DNA of 61,220 bases from assembly GCA_016789885.1 (NCBI GenBank), contig JAEUPZ010000017.1:1-61220 (forward strand). The letters run 5' to 3'. Under the pieces are notes generated by a model. The model saw only the letters and a program-made list of their open reading frames with translations. It ran no database searches and was not told the origin of the DNA. How positions within the stretch are numbered: position 1 is the first letter of the stretch; each line of letters opens with the position of its first letter. The translations under genes were made by a program, and so were the position numbers. Positions 1 to 9,645 of this stretch are shown here, piece by piece. The DNA comes from Chromatiales bacterium. Its GTDB lineage: Bacteria; Pseudomonadota; Gammaproteobacteria; Steroidobacterales; GCA-2729495.

Positions 1-27
1 GAGGGCGACGATGCTGCCTGAAAACAT
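1..27 (-). CDS. dapA: 4-hydroxy-tetrahydrodipicolinate synthase, N-terminal fragment cut by the window edge
   Basis: Reading leftwards from the ATG at 27, nine codons give MFSGSIVAL and then the window ends. This matches the usual start of gammaproteobacterial DapA (MFTGSIVA-type), the enzyme that condenses pyruvate with aspartate semialdehyde in the lysine and diaminopimelate pathway. The context agrees: dapA commonly lies divergent to gcvR-bcp, and those two genes follow here on the plus strand. No clear Shine-Dalgarno precedes the ATG. The call rests on nine residues plus gene order, so it is good but not certain. Confidence 0.75.
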
Positions 28-209
28 GCGAAAAACCGGGATCTGGCTGCGAATGCGCGATGTTAAAGGCCGCCCCCGCGGCCCGCAAGCCGCAGCGCTT
101 GCCCGAGCGCGGAATCCCGGTAGACTTGCGGGTTCCAATGCGCCCGCCCCCTACCCTCGTGCCCGCGGCCCGGCGCCCTGCCAACCGCCCAGACCCCAAC
201 CAGGCACCC
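28..209. promoter_or_regulatory. divergent dapA/gcvR intergenic region
   Basis: This 182-bp gap separates divergent dapA and gcvR and should hold both promoters. On the plus strand a TAGACT at 121-126 resembles the -10 elements seen elsewhere in the window, and a weaker TACCCT lies at 162-167. The gcvR frame is open through the whole gap, with an in-frame ATG at 138 only 11 nt after TAGACT, so an N-terminally longer GcvR is possible. I see no operator or hairpin that I can defend. Confidence 0.35.
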
Positions 210-737
210 ATGGAAAAGCTACTGGCGATCACCGCCATCGGCCCCGATCGTGCGGGCCTCGTCCGCGACCTGAGCCAGGCGGTGACCTCGGCGGGGGGCA
301 GCATCCGCGAGAGCCGCATGCTGGCGCTCGGCGCCGAGTTCGCCATGGTCATGCTGGTGGCCGGCTCCTGGCACACGGTCAGCAAGCTGCAGTCCCAGCT
401 GCCGGAACTGGAGCAGCAGTCGGGCCTCACGATCACGGTCCGCGAGACGAAGCCGCGCCCGGCCGAGGCCGCGGCCCCGTACCTGGTCGACGTGGTCACC
501 CTCGACCAGGAGGGCATCGTCTTCGGCCTGTCGAACTTTTTCGCGAGCCGGGGACTCGAAATCTCCGAGGTCAGCACCCGGCGCTACAACGCCCCCCACA
601 CCGGGGCGCCGATGTTCGCGGTGCAGATGACCATCGGCATCCCGCGCAGCGTCCATGTGGCGACTTTGCGCGAAGAGTTCATGGACTACTGCGACGACAA
701 CAACCTGGACGCGGTCATCGAGCCGGCCCAGCGCTGA
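210..737 (+). CDS. gcvR: GcvR-like regulator with two ACT domains
   Basis: The protein has 175 residues in two ACT-like halves (roughly 4-75 and 88-165). The first begins LLAITAIGPDRAGLVRDLS, the glycine-rich turn typical of ACT repeats. GcvR family proteins bind glycine and antagonise GcvA, the activator of the glycine cleavage operon. Whether this one does so is inferred from family and context (dapA divergent, bcp 22 bp downstream, the usual order). ATG 210 is chosen because MEKLLAIT matches the family start. The frame stays open upstream to 60 with an ATG at 138, but the added residues are proline/arginine-rich and look non-coding. The upstream signal for 210 is weak (AGG only). Confidence 0.82.
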   Translation: MEKLLAITAIGPDRAGLVRDLSQAVTSAGGSIRESRMLALGAEFAMVMLVAGSWHTVSKLQSQLPELEQQSGLTITVRETKPRPAEAAAPYLVDVVTLDQEGIVFGLSNFFASRGLEISEVSTRRYNAPHTGAPMFAVQMTIGIPRSVHVATLREEFMDYCDDNNLDAVIEPAQR

Positions 738-759
738 ACAGGCGAGATCAGGAGGTCCC

Positions 760-1227
760 ATGGCAGCCCCGGCCATCGGCAAGGCCGTCCCCAACTTCAA
801 GGCAGCGGCCACCGGCGACCAGCAGGTCGAGCTGAAGTCCCTGCGTGGCCGGAACGTCGTGATCTATTTCTACCCGAAGGACTCGACCCCGGGCTGCACC
901 ACCGAGGGCTGCGAGTTCACCTCGCTGCACCGCGAGTTCACGCAGCGCGATACGGTCATCCTGGGAGTGTCCCGCGACTCGCTGGCCTCCCACGAGAAGT
1001 TCAAGGCGAAGTACGAGTTTCCCTTCGACCTTCTCTCCGACGGCGACGAGGCGCTCTGCCAGCTCTTCGACGTCATCAAGGAGAAGAACATGTACGGCAA
1101 GAAGGTGCTGGGCGTCGAGCGCAGCACCTTCCTGATCGACGCGGAGGGCAAGCTCCGCCGCGAGTGGCGCAAGGTCAGTGCCAAGGGTCATGCGGCCGAG
1201 GTCCTCGCCGCCATCGACGAACTCTAG
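760..1227 (+). CDS. bcp: thioredoxin-dependent peroxiredoxin, Bcp/PrxQ type
   Basis: This 155-residue thiol peroxidase reduces H2O2 and organic hydroperoxides in the cytoplasm at the expense of thioredoxin. The motif PKDSTPGCTTEGCEF carries the peroxidatic Cys46 and a resolving Cys51 with the C-x4-C spacing of atypical 2-Cys PrxQ enzymes. ERSTFLID near the C terminus is also typical of the family. GGAGG at 751-755 sits five bases before the ATG and fixes the start. The gene lies 22 bp after gcvR, and its last codons overlap the probable start of bepA. Length equals the family norm. Confidence 0.95.
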   Translation: MAAPAIGKAVPNFKAAATGDQQVELKSLRGRNVVIYFYPKDSTPGCTTEGCEFTSLHREFTQRDTVILGVSRDSLASHEKFKAKYEFPFDLLSDGDEALCQLFDVIKEKNMYGKKVLGVERSTFLIDAEGKLRREWRKVSAKGHAAEVLAAIDEL

Positions 1228-2752
1228 CGCGGCCCGCCCCCGCGGCGGCCGCTGGCGCCAGGTCGTGCTGGCGCTGGTGCTGGCTGGGCTGGTGATGCCG
1301 CCCGCCCCTGCCCCGGCCGCCGACGACCTGCCGGACATCGGCAGCCCGTCCGACTCCCTGCTCTCCCGGGCCGAAGAGGCCCGCATCGGCCGCGCGATCT
1401 ATCGCAGCCTGCTGGACACCGGCAAGGTCATGACCGACCCCGAAACGTCCGAGTACATCCAGGACGTGGGACAGAAGCTCGGCGCCCAGGTGGCCGACGA
1501 CCGGTTCAACTTCCGGTTCTTCGTGGTCAACGACCCGGCCATCAACGCCTTCGCCCTGCCGGGCGGGTTCATCGGCGTGCACTCGGGCCTGCTGCTCGCG
1601 ACGAACAACGAGAGCGAGCTGGCCGGCGTCCTCGGCCATGAGGTGTCCCACGTCACCCAGCGGCACATCTCGCGCGCCGTGTATGCCAACGCCCGTGCCA
1701 GCATCCTGACCATGGCCGCCATGCTCGGCGCCATCCTGCTCGGCGCCGTCGGCGGCGGCGAGGCGGCCCAGGGCGCCATCATGGCGACCCAGGGCATGGC
1801 GGCCCAGCGGCAGATCAACTTCACCCGCGACAACGAGTACGAGGCCGACCGGGTGGGCGTGGGCCTCGTGGCCGCCGCAGGCTTCGACCCCTACGGCATG
1901 CCGGCCTTCTTCGAAACCCTCGCCCGCCAGTCAGGCCCCCTGGCTAGCCAGGCGCCGGAGTTCCTGCGCACGCACCCGGTCACCGTGAACCGCATCGCCG
2001 AGACCCGGGAGCGCGCCGCCGGCTATCCGCGCCCGGACGTGGCCGACTCCTACGGCTACGGGCTGATCCGGGCCAGGGTGCGTGTCCTCACGAGCCCGAC
2101 GCCCGAGCGGGCCCTGGCCTTCTTCCAGGGCGAGCTTCTGGACCCGGTGCGCGCCGGTGAACTCGGCACCGCCTACGGCATCGCGCTGTCCTACCTCCAG
2201 CTCGGGCGCTTCGATGACGCGCAGCGCAGCTTCGCGCAGCTGCGCGAGGCGCATCCGGCCATCATCGCCTTCCACTCGGGCCTGGCCCAGGCCGAGCTCG
2301 GCCTGGGAGCGCCGAACACGGCGCTCGCCACCTTCCAGGAGGCCATGAAGCTCTTCCCGCGCAACGTGCCCCTCACCGTGCGCTACGGCGAGGCCCTGAT
2401 GAGCACCGGCGATTACAAGCAGGCCCACCAGGTGCTGCTCGACCTGTTCAACAACGTGGCACCGAATGCCGAGCAGGTCCGGCTCATCGCGCTGGCCGCG
2501 AGCGGTGCCGGCGATACCGCCGATGCCCACTACTACATGGCGGAGTACCACCTGCTGAAGGGCGACGCCGCCATGGCCATCGACCAGCTGCGTCTCGCGC
2601 TGTCGATCCCCGGGCTCGACAACGTCCAGCGGGCGCGCTTCCAGTCGCGGCTCGAGCAGGTACAGGGCTTCCTGCCGCCCCGGCAGGGAGGCCGGCCGCC
2701 CCAGGGCCAGTCACAGTCACGGCCCGCCGGCTTCCGGCCCGGCGTTTCGTGA
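1190..2752 (+). CDS. bepA: periplasmic M48 metalloprotease/chaperone with TPR tail, BepA type
   Basis: The product is about 520 residues: a signal peptide (VVLALVLAGLVMPPAPAPA, probable cleavage before ADD), a zinc protease domain with HEVSH at about 150-154 and the third ligand in NEYEADR, then TPR-like helices in the C-terminal half. BepA-family proteins degrade stalled LptD and help outer-membrane assembly in the periplasm. The E. coli homologue has 487 residues. The start is uncertain: ATG 1190 (used here) or GTG 1178 both lie inside the 3' end of bcp, and neither has a strong ribosome site. The next outer-membrane gene, mlaA, follows on the same strand. Confidence 0.88.
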   Translation: MRPRSSPPSTNSSAARPRGGRWRQVVLALVLAGLVMPPAPAPAADDLPDIGSPSDSLLSRAEEARIGRAIYRSLLDTGKVMTDPETSEYIQDVGQKLGAQVADDRFNFRFFVVNDPAINAFALPGGFIGVHSGLLLATNNESELAGVLGHEVSHVTQRHISRAVYANARASILTMAAMLGAILLGAVGGGEAAQGAIMATQGMAAQRQINFTRDNEYEADRVGVGLVAAAGFDPYGMPAFFETLARQSGPLASQAPEFLRTHPVTVNRIAETRERAAGYPRPDVADSYGYGLIRARVRVLTSPTPERALAFFQGELLDPVRAGELGTAYGIALSYLQLGRFDDAQRSFAQLREAHPAIIAFHSGLAQAELGLGAPNTALATFQEAMKLFPRNVPLTVRYGEALMSTGDYKQAHQVLLDLFNNVAPNAEQVRLIALAASGAGDTADAHYYMAEYHLLKGDAAMAIDQLRLALSIPGLDNVQRARFQSRLEQVQGFLPPRQGGRPPQGQSQSRPAGFRPGVS

Positions 2753-2785
2753 TGCGGACAGCCTGAAAACGCCCCCGGCACCCGC

Positions 2786-2791
2786 TAGACT
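2786..2791 (+). promoter_or_regulatory. putative -10 element of mlaA
   Basis: TAGACT lies 6 nt before an in-frame GTG at 2798 and 42 nt before ATG 2834. Transcription starting about 7 nt downstream would begin at that GTG, so mlaA might be translated from a leaderless GTG or from the later ATG. No convincing -35 is visible. The same ten bases, TAGACTTGCG, occur upstream of gcvR at 121-130. Confidence 0.45.
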
Positions 2792-2833
2792 TGCGCGGTG
2801 CCAGAACCTGCCCACGCCTCCGCCACCACGTCC

Positions 2834-3586
2834 ATGAGCCTCGCCACCCGGTCCGTCGGCGGCCTGGTCCTGGCGCTGCTCCTGGCCGGCTGTGCGAGCC
2901 AGGCCCAGCGCATTGCCGCCCAGCCCGTCGGCGATCCCATCGAGCCACTGAACCGCAAGGTCTACGCCTTCAACGACTCCCTCGACCGGGCGCTGCTGCG
3001 GCCAGCGGCCGTCGGCTGGAAAGCGGGCACGCCACCGCAATTCCGCACCGGCGTCTCCAACTTCATCGACAACGCCCTGATGCCGGTGACGATCATCAAC
3101 GACTTCCTGCAGGGCAAGCCGGCCCAGGGCGGCAAGGACACCGCGCGCTTCGTGATGAACACCATTGTGGGGCTCGGTGGCCTCTTCGACCCTGCCACCG
3201 AGGCCGGGCTGCCGTACAACCAGGAGGACTTCGGCCAGACGCTGAACACCTGGGGGGTGCCCCAGGGGCCGTTCCTGATGGTTCCGTTCCTGGGGCCGCG
3301 CACGGTGTCCAGCGCCGCGGGCAATGTCGCCGACCTGCCGGCGTCGCCCTACCTGCAGCTGTCGAGCAACGACGTCCGCTTCGGCCTGTTCGGCATCAAC
3401 CTGATCAACTCGCGGGCCGGCCTGCTGGAACTGGACGAAGAGGTCCGCAACGCGTACGACCCCTACGTGTTCGTGCGCGACGCCTACCTGCAGAACCGTG
3501 CCTACCGGATTGCCGATGGCAACCTGATGCCGGCGGAGCCGGAGGATTTCGACGACTACGGGGACGAGGCCGAACCGGCCCCCTGA
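2834..3586 (+). CDS. mlaA: outer-membrane lipoprotein MlaA (VacJ)
   Basis: MlaA is the outer-membrane part of the Mla pathway, which removes misplaced phospholipids from the outer leaflet and returns them inward. From ATG 2834 the protein has 250 residues and begins with a lipoprotein signal ending LLLAGC, with Cys20 as the lipidation site. DPIEPLNRKVYAFND and DNALMPVTIINDFLQG are family signatures. An in-frame GTG at 2798 gives 12 more residues and may be a leaderless start. The acidic C-terminal tail overlaps mlaB on the other strand by 31 bp. Unlike many genomes, mlaA sits right beside the mlaFEDCB genes, in convergent orientation. Confidence 0.93.
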   Translation: MSLATRSVGGLVLALLLAGCASQAQRIAAQPVGDPIEPLNRKVYAFNDSLDRALLRPAAVGWKAGTPPQFRTGVSNFIDNALMPVTIINDFLQGKPAQGGKDTARFVMNTIVGLGGLFDPATEAGLPYNQEDFGQTLNTWGVPQGPFLMVPFLGPRTVSSAAGNVADLPASPYLQLSSNDVRFGLFGINLINSRAGLLELDEEVRNAYDPYVFVRDAYLQNRAYRIADGNLMPAEPEDFDDYGDEAEPAP

Positions 3587-3903
3587 GCATCGCCGGACGC
3601 GGCCTCCGCGGCACCGATGAGGCCGGCGACGCCCGACAGCCGGGCCAGCGCCACGAGGCGTTGAGGCAGCCCCGTATAGGTGACGGCGTGGCCCCGGCGG
3701 GCCGCGAGCCGCCGCCACTCCAGCAGCAGCGCCAGCGTCGCGCTGTCCACCTGGGTGACCCCGCCGAGCTCGACGGTCACGGCGGGCAGGCCGGCAAAGA
3801 GGCGCTCGCTGGCCGCGAGCAGCGTCCGGGCCTGGCCGAAGCCGGCAGCCCCCTCGAGGTGGAACTGGCCCGGAGCACCGGCCGGCGTGAGGCCCGGGCT
3901 CAC
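3556..3903 (-). CDS. mlaB: STAS-domain protein MlaB
   Basis: This 115-residue STAS protein is expected to bind MlaF and stabilise the MlaFEDB complex in the inner membrane. The core TVELGGVTQVDSATLALLLE is a typical STAS segment, with the conserved Asp-Ser pair at the helix start. The GTG start overlaps the mlaC stop (GTGA), so translation is probably coupled. It is the last gene of the mla operon, and its 3' end overlaps the end of mlaA. STAS proteins vary, so the specific name rests on operon position. Confidence 0.85.
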   Translation of the reverse strand: MSPGLTPAGAPGQFHLEGAAGFGQARTLLAASERLFAGLPAVTVELGGVTQVDSATLALLLEWRRLAARRGHAVTYTGLPQRLVALARLSGVAGLIGAAEAASGDAQGAGSASSP

Positions 3904-4526
3904 TTCGGCAGTTCCGTCCCGACCTTCGCGCTGTCGGCCCGGATCCGGGCGATCACCGCGTCGAGCCCCTTCTGGGCAATCTCGGCGTCGAACTGGTTGC
4001 GGTAGTTCTGCACGTACGAGACGCCCTCGATGCGCACGTCGAAGGCCTTCCAGCCGTCGGGCGTCTGCCGCAGGCTGTAGTCGACGGGGATCTGCTTGCC
4101 GTCGGCCAGCGCCATCTTGGTCAGCACCAGCGCCCGGTCACCGCCGGGCTGCGCGCGCCCGGGCGGCAGCACCTTCACCTTGTCCTTCTCGAAGCGCAGG
4201 ACATAACGGGCGTAACTGCGCAGCAGGAAGTCGTAGAACGCGTCGATGAAGGCCTGCCGCTGGGCCGGCGTCGCCGCACGGCCGTGGCGGCCGAGCACGA
4301 GCCGCGCCGCGTAGTCGGTGTCGAACACCGGCAGGAAGACCTCGTTGACCAGCGAGTAGAGGGCCTCGGGGTTCTTCTCGAGTTCGGCCTGCCGGCCGTC
4401 GATGCGCCGGGCCAGCTCGTTGGCCGTGGCCTCGACCACCTGGTTCGGGGTCTGTCCGGGCGCGGCGCCCGCAGCGCCCCCGGCCATCGACAGCGCCAGG
4501 AGCGCCGCTCGCGCAAAATTCGACAT
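3900..4526 (-). CDS. mlaC: periplasmic phospholipid-binding protein MlaC
   Basis: MlaC shuttles phospholipid between MlaA in the outer membrane and MlaFEDB in the inner membrane. The 208-residue product has a signal peptide (ALLALSMAGGAAGA) and the MlaC/Ttg2D fold signatures LVNEVFLPVFDTDYAARLVLG and the C-terminal GWKAFDVRIEGVSYVQNYR region. ATG 4526 is preferred because GAGG lies 7 nt upstream. A GTG at 4538 that overlaps the mlaD stop would add four residues. The gene is coupled at its 3' end to mlaB by a GTGA overlap. Confidence 0.92.
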   Translation of the reverse strand: MSNFARAALLALSMAGGAAGAAPGQTPNQVVEATANELARRIDGRQAELEKNPEALYSLVNEVFLPVFDTDYAARLVLGRHGRAATPAQRQAFIDAFYDFLLRSYARYVLRFEKDKVKVLPPGRAQPGGDRALVLTKMALADGKQIPVDYSLRQTPDGWKAFDVRIEGVSYVQNYRNQFDAEIAQKGLDAVIARIRADSAKVGTELPK

Positions 4527-4534
4527 GGACTGCC

Positions 4535-5020
4535 TCACGGGTCTGCCTGGCCGCCGCCAGTGTTCTCGGCCTGGCTGAACAGGAACTTGCTGACCAGCTT
4601 CTCGAGCACGATGGCCGACTGGGTCAGCTGGATCTCGCTGGAGTCCGCGAGGTATGTGTCCGAACCGCCCGGCCCGATGCCGATGTACTTGCTGCCGAGC
4701 AGGCCAGCCGTCAGCACGGCCGCGTCGGAATCGTCGGGAATGCGGTCATAGCGGTTCTCGATGCGCAGGGTCACCAGCGCGTCGAGCCGGTCGCCGTCGA
4801 ACTCGATCTTCTCGACCCGCCCGATGTTGACCCCCGCCATGGTGACCGGCGCCCGCACCTTGAGCCCCGCGATGTCCTGGAACCGGGCCACGACCCGGTA
4901 GCCACTGTCACCGCGGTACTCGTCGAGGTCCGTGGTCTGGGTGAGCAGGAAGGCCAGCGCGGCAAAGCCCAGCAGGACGAAGAGCCCGGTGCCGAGGTCG
5001 CGGGTGCTGGTTGCTGCCAT
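4535..5020 (-). CDS. mlaD: MCE-domain lipid transport protein MlaD
   Basis: MlaD forms a hexameric ring anchored in the inner membrane that hands lipid between MlaC and MlaE. The 161-residue protein has one N-terminal membrane helix (about 10-28, LGTGLFVLLGFAALAFLL) followed by one MCE domain with VTMAGVNIGRVEKIEFD and GLLGSKYIGIGPGG. GGAGGCGACCCC directly precedes ATG 5020, which fixes the start. It lies 35 bp after mlaE and ends 9 bp before the chosen mlaC start. Length matches the family. Confidence 0.93.
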   Translation of the reverse strand: MAATSTRDLGTGLFVLLGFAALAFLLTQTTDLDEYRGDSGYRVVARFQDIAGLKVRAPVTMAGVNIGRVEKIEFDGDRLDALVTLRIENRYDRIPDDSDAAVLTAGLLGSKYIGIGPGGSDTYLADSSEIQLTQSAIVLEKLVSKFLFSQAENTGGGQADP

Positions 5021-5055
5021 GGGGTCGCCTCCGGTCTTGCAGTTCGCGGCGCCCC

Positions 5056-5823
5056 TCAGAGCAGCGCCGCCGTGATGACGTAGTCGAGCATGAGGATCAC
5101 GATGGACGTCGTGACCACCGTACGGGTCGTGGCGAGGCCAACGCCCTCGGCGGTCGGGACGGCATTGTAGCCCTCGAAGACGGCGATCAGGCTCGCGGCC
5201 ACGCCGAAGGCAGCGCTCTTGAAGATGCCCTCCCAGATGTCCTCGGGATCGACGTACTCCTGCATCTGGGACCAGAAGGCGCCGTTGTCGACGCCGAGGA
5301 CGTAGACGCCAATGAACCAGGCGCCGAGGATGCCGACGACGTTGAACACGCCCGTGAGCAGCGGCAGGCTGATGGCGCCCCCGAGGAACCGGGGGGCGAC
5401 GATGCGGCGCACGGGGTCGATGGCCATGACCTCCATGGCCGACAGCTGGTCCGTGGCGCGCATCAGGCCGATCTCCGAGGCCAGCGCCGTGCCGGCGCGC
5501 CCGGCGAAGAGCAGCGCCGTCACCACGGGGCCGAGTTCCTTCAGCAGGACCAGCGCGACGCTCGCGCCGAGGATGTCCTCCTGGCGCAGCCGCGACAGCG
5601 CATCGACACCCTGCAGGCCCAGCACCATGCCGACGAAGAGGCCGCTGGTCATGATGATGACCAGCGACAGCACGCCGGCATTGTGGATCTGCTCGACCAC
5701 GAGCCGGGGCCTGGCGATGCCGATGCCGCTCTGGCGCAGGATCTCGCCGAGGAAATAGACCGACGCCCCCAGCTTCCCGAGGAAGCCGAGCAGTCCGCCG
5801 ACGATGGACCCGGGCTGGACCAT
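5056..5823 (-). CDS. mlaE: ABC permease MlaE
   Basis: MlaE is the membrane permease of the Mla ABC transporter. The 255-residue hydrophobic protein has about five or six membrane segments. Family features include GLFVGMVLGLQG, ELGPVVTALLFAGRAG-type and SAMEVMAIDPVRRIVAPRF, the coupling helix that contacts the ATPase MlaF. The gene starts 8 bp after mlaF ends and is followed by mlaD, the canonical mlaFEDCB order. Its length is normal. Confidence 0.95.
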   Translation of the reverse strand: MVQPGSIVGGLLGFLGKLGASVYFLGEILRQSGIGIARPRLVVEQIHNAGVLSLVIIMTSGLFVGMVLGLQGVDALSRLRQEDILGASVALVLLKELGPVVTALLFAGRAGTALASEIGLMRATDQLSAMEVMAIDPVRRIVAPRFLGGAISLPLLTGVFNVVGILGAWFIGVYVLGVDNGAFWSQMQEYVDPEDIWEGIFKSAAFGVAASLIAVFEGYNAVPTAEGVGLATTRTVVTTSIVILMLDYVITAALL

Positions 5824-5831
5824 GACCGGCC

Positions 5832-6638
5832 TCAGTCGCCCGCCAGGTCGCGGGCAAAGTCGCCCGCCGGGTAGTGGAACGGCACCGGGCCGTCGGCGGC
5901 CCCGGCCATGAACTGGCGCACCAGGTCCGACTCGCTGCGGGCGAGCTCCGCCGGCGGGCCGTGGGCGATGGCCCGGCCCTCGGCGATGACGTAGCAGTAA
6001 TCGGCGAGGCGCGCGATCTCCTCGACGTCATGGGAGACGACGATGCTCGTCAGGCCCAGCACGTCGTTGGTCTCGCGGATCAGGCGCAGGATCACGCCGA
6101 GGGAAATCGGATCGAGGCCCGAGAAGGGCTCGTCGTACAGCAGCAGCTCGGGGTCCATCACGAGGGCCCGGGCCATGGCCACGCGGCGCCCCATGCCCCC
6201 CGACAGCTCCGACGGCATGAGACCCGCGGCGCCGCGCAGCCCCACCGCCTCGAGCTTCATCAGGACGATGGGCCGGATGAGCCGGTCCGGCAGGTCGGTG
6301 ATCTCGCGCAGCGGAAACGCAACGTTCTCGAAGACGTCGAGGTCGGTGAGCAGCGCACTGTTCTGGAAGAGCATGCCCATGCGGCGGCGCAGGCGGTAGA
6401 TCGCGTCGCGATCGAGGGTGCCGATGTCGGTCATGCCGTCACCATCGGCGATCCGCACGCTGCCCTGCCCGGCCCGCAGCTGGCCCGTGATCATGCGCAG
6501 CAGCGTCGTCTTGCCGGTGCCGCTGGGCCCCATGATGGCCGTGACCTTGCCCCGGGGGATGTCGAGGTCCAGGCCCGCAAAGATCGGACGGTCCGCACGT
6601 TTGAAGTGCAGATTCTTGATTTCGATGAGGTTATCCAT
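5832..6638 (-). CDS. mlaF: ABC ATPase MlaF
   Basis: MlaF powers the Mla lipid transporter. The 268-residue protein has Walker A GPSGTGKTT (37-45), a signature LSGGMGRR (from about 145), Walker B LLLYDE and an SHDVEE switch. The signature SGGM rather than SGGQ is usual in MlaF/Ttg2A. It is the first gene of the mla operon. The ATG at 6638 shares one base with the stop of a small upstream frame (TGATG, see findings) and has no good Shine-Dalgarno of its own. A TAGACT -10 lies about 200 bp upstream. Confidence 0.95.
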   Translation of the reverse strand: MDNLIEIKNLHFKRADRPIFAGLDLDIPRGKVTAIMGPSGTGKTTLLRMITGQLRAGQGSVRIADGDGMTDIGTLDRDAIYRLRRRMGMLFQNSALLTDLDVFENVAFPLREITDLPDRLIRPIVLMKLEAVGLRGAAGLMPSELSGGMGRRVAMARALVMDPELLLYDEPFSGLDPISLGVILRLIRETNDVLGLTSIVVSHDVEEIARLADYCYVIAEGRAIAHGPPAELARSESDLVRQFMAGAADGPVPFHYPAGDFARDLAGD

Positions 6639-6843
6639 CAGCCAGACCGGATGACGACGGGCGCGGCCAGCACCATCAGGCGCGACGGAGCCCGGGTGGC
6701 CGGGCCGTCACCGCCCGCCACGGCCGGGTCCGGCGGGGACACGACGGCGCTGCCTGCACCGTCGCGAGCGCTGACCAGCCCTGCGCACGCTGCTGCTGCC
6801 ATCCGTGGATACTCGCGAGGGGCCATGGCCCGGAAAGCGCGGC

Positions 6844-6849
6844 AGTCTA
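6844..6849 (-). promoter_or_regulatory. putative -10 element for the mla operon
   Basis: On the minus strand TAGACT lies about 200 nt before the mlaF ATG and 17 nt before an ATG at 6826 that opens a 62-codon frame ending exactly at mlaF. No clear -35 is visible. The gap between mlaF and the SUF regulator (6639-6927, 289 bp) otherwise shows only the promoter and operator of the SUF regulator at its right end. Confidence 0.35.
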
Positions 6850-6889
6850 GCAAATGGCTGCGGCCCGCTGGCCGCCGGGCCCGGCGGCC

Positions 6890-6919
6890 TTGGCGTGCTC
6901 CGTCATACTGGACTAAGAT
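6890..6919 (+). promoter_or_regulatory. promoter of the suf operon
   Basis: TTGGCG (6890-6895) and TAAGAT (6914-6919) are spaced by 18 bp and form a reasonable sigma-70 promoter. The -10 ends 8 nt before the ATG at 6928, so the transcript should start at or very near the first codon (a leaderless message). The -10 lies inside the IscR-type operator, so a bound regulator would directly block polymerase. Confidence 0.55.
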
Positions 6920-6929
6920 AGTCCCATAT
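6905..6929. promoter_or_regulatory. IscR-type (Rrf2) operator, autoregulatory
   Basis: The imperfect palindrome ATACTGGACTA...TAGTCCCATAT fits the known IscR type 1 consensus (GACT-rich half, A/T centre, AGTC-rich half) at about 20 of 25 positions, by my count. It covers the -10 element and the first two bases of the start codon of the Rrf2 regulator. The likely reading is repression of the whole suf operon by the [Fe-S]-loaded regulator, with release when clusters are scarce. The regulator's binding to it is inferred. Confidence 0.75.
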
Positions 6930-7430
6930 GCTGCGCATCAGCCGCCTGACCGACTACGGCACGATGATCCTCGTGCACCTGGCCGCCCGCCCGGATGAGT
7001 GTTGCCCAGCCAGCGACGTGGCCGCCCACACGCGCCTCGCGCTGCCGACCGTGCAGAAGCTGCTGAAGCTGCTGGCCCGGGGCGACCTGGTCCGCTCGGT
7101 GCGTGGCGCCGAGGGGGGCTACACCCTCGCCCGTCCCGCCAGCGGGATCAGTGCAGCGGACATCCTCGGCGTGCTCGAGGGCCCCCTGGGCCTCACCGAG
7201 TGCAGCACCGAGTCGCACCAGTGCGAGCTCGAGGCCGGCTGCCAGGTCAGCAGCGCCTGGCAGAAGCTCGACCGGGCGATCCGGCGGGCCCTCGACGACA
7301 TCTCCCTGGCCGACCTCGCCGAGCCGCCCCGGGAGTTCCCGGTGCTGAACCTGTCCGGCCGCAGCCTGCAGGCCCGCCCGGCCACGCCGGCGCCTCCCCC
7401 CCGCAACCGCAACCGTACCGGTGCCCGCCC

Positions 7431-7434
<4 letters not shown>
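6928..7434 (+). CDS. Rrf2-family SUF operon regulator
   Basis: This 168-residue regulator has the Rrf2 winged helix ([20 protein letters not shown], wing GGYTLARP) and three cysteines at 92, 99 and 105 (C-x6-C-x5-C) that should ligate an Fe-S cluster, as in IscR. It belongs to the group called the SUF system regulator in Xanthomonas-type operons, not to cyanobacterial SufR. The ATG overlaps an IscR-type operator and probably starts a leaderless mRNA. Its stop overlaps the sufB start (ATGA). The C-terminal 30 residues are proline/arginine-rich and probably disordered. Confidence 0.9.
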
Positions 7435-8876
<1,442 letters not shown>

Positions 8877-8887
8877 CCGTCACGCCC

Positions 8888-9637
<750 letters not shown>

Positions 9638-9645
9638 GGCGCGCC

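Noticed and set aside
60..209. N-terminal extension of GcvR from the upstream ATG at 60 or 138
   Set aside because: The added residues are Pro/Arg-rich and unlike the family, and the conserved protein begins at 210. I keep 138 only as a weak alternative.
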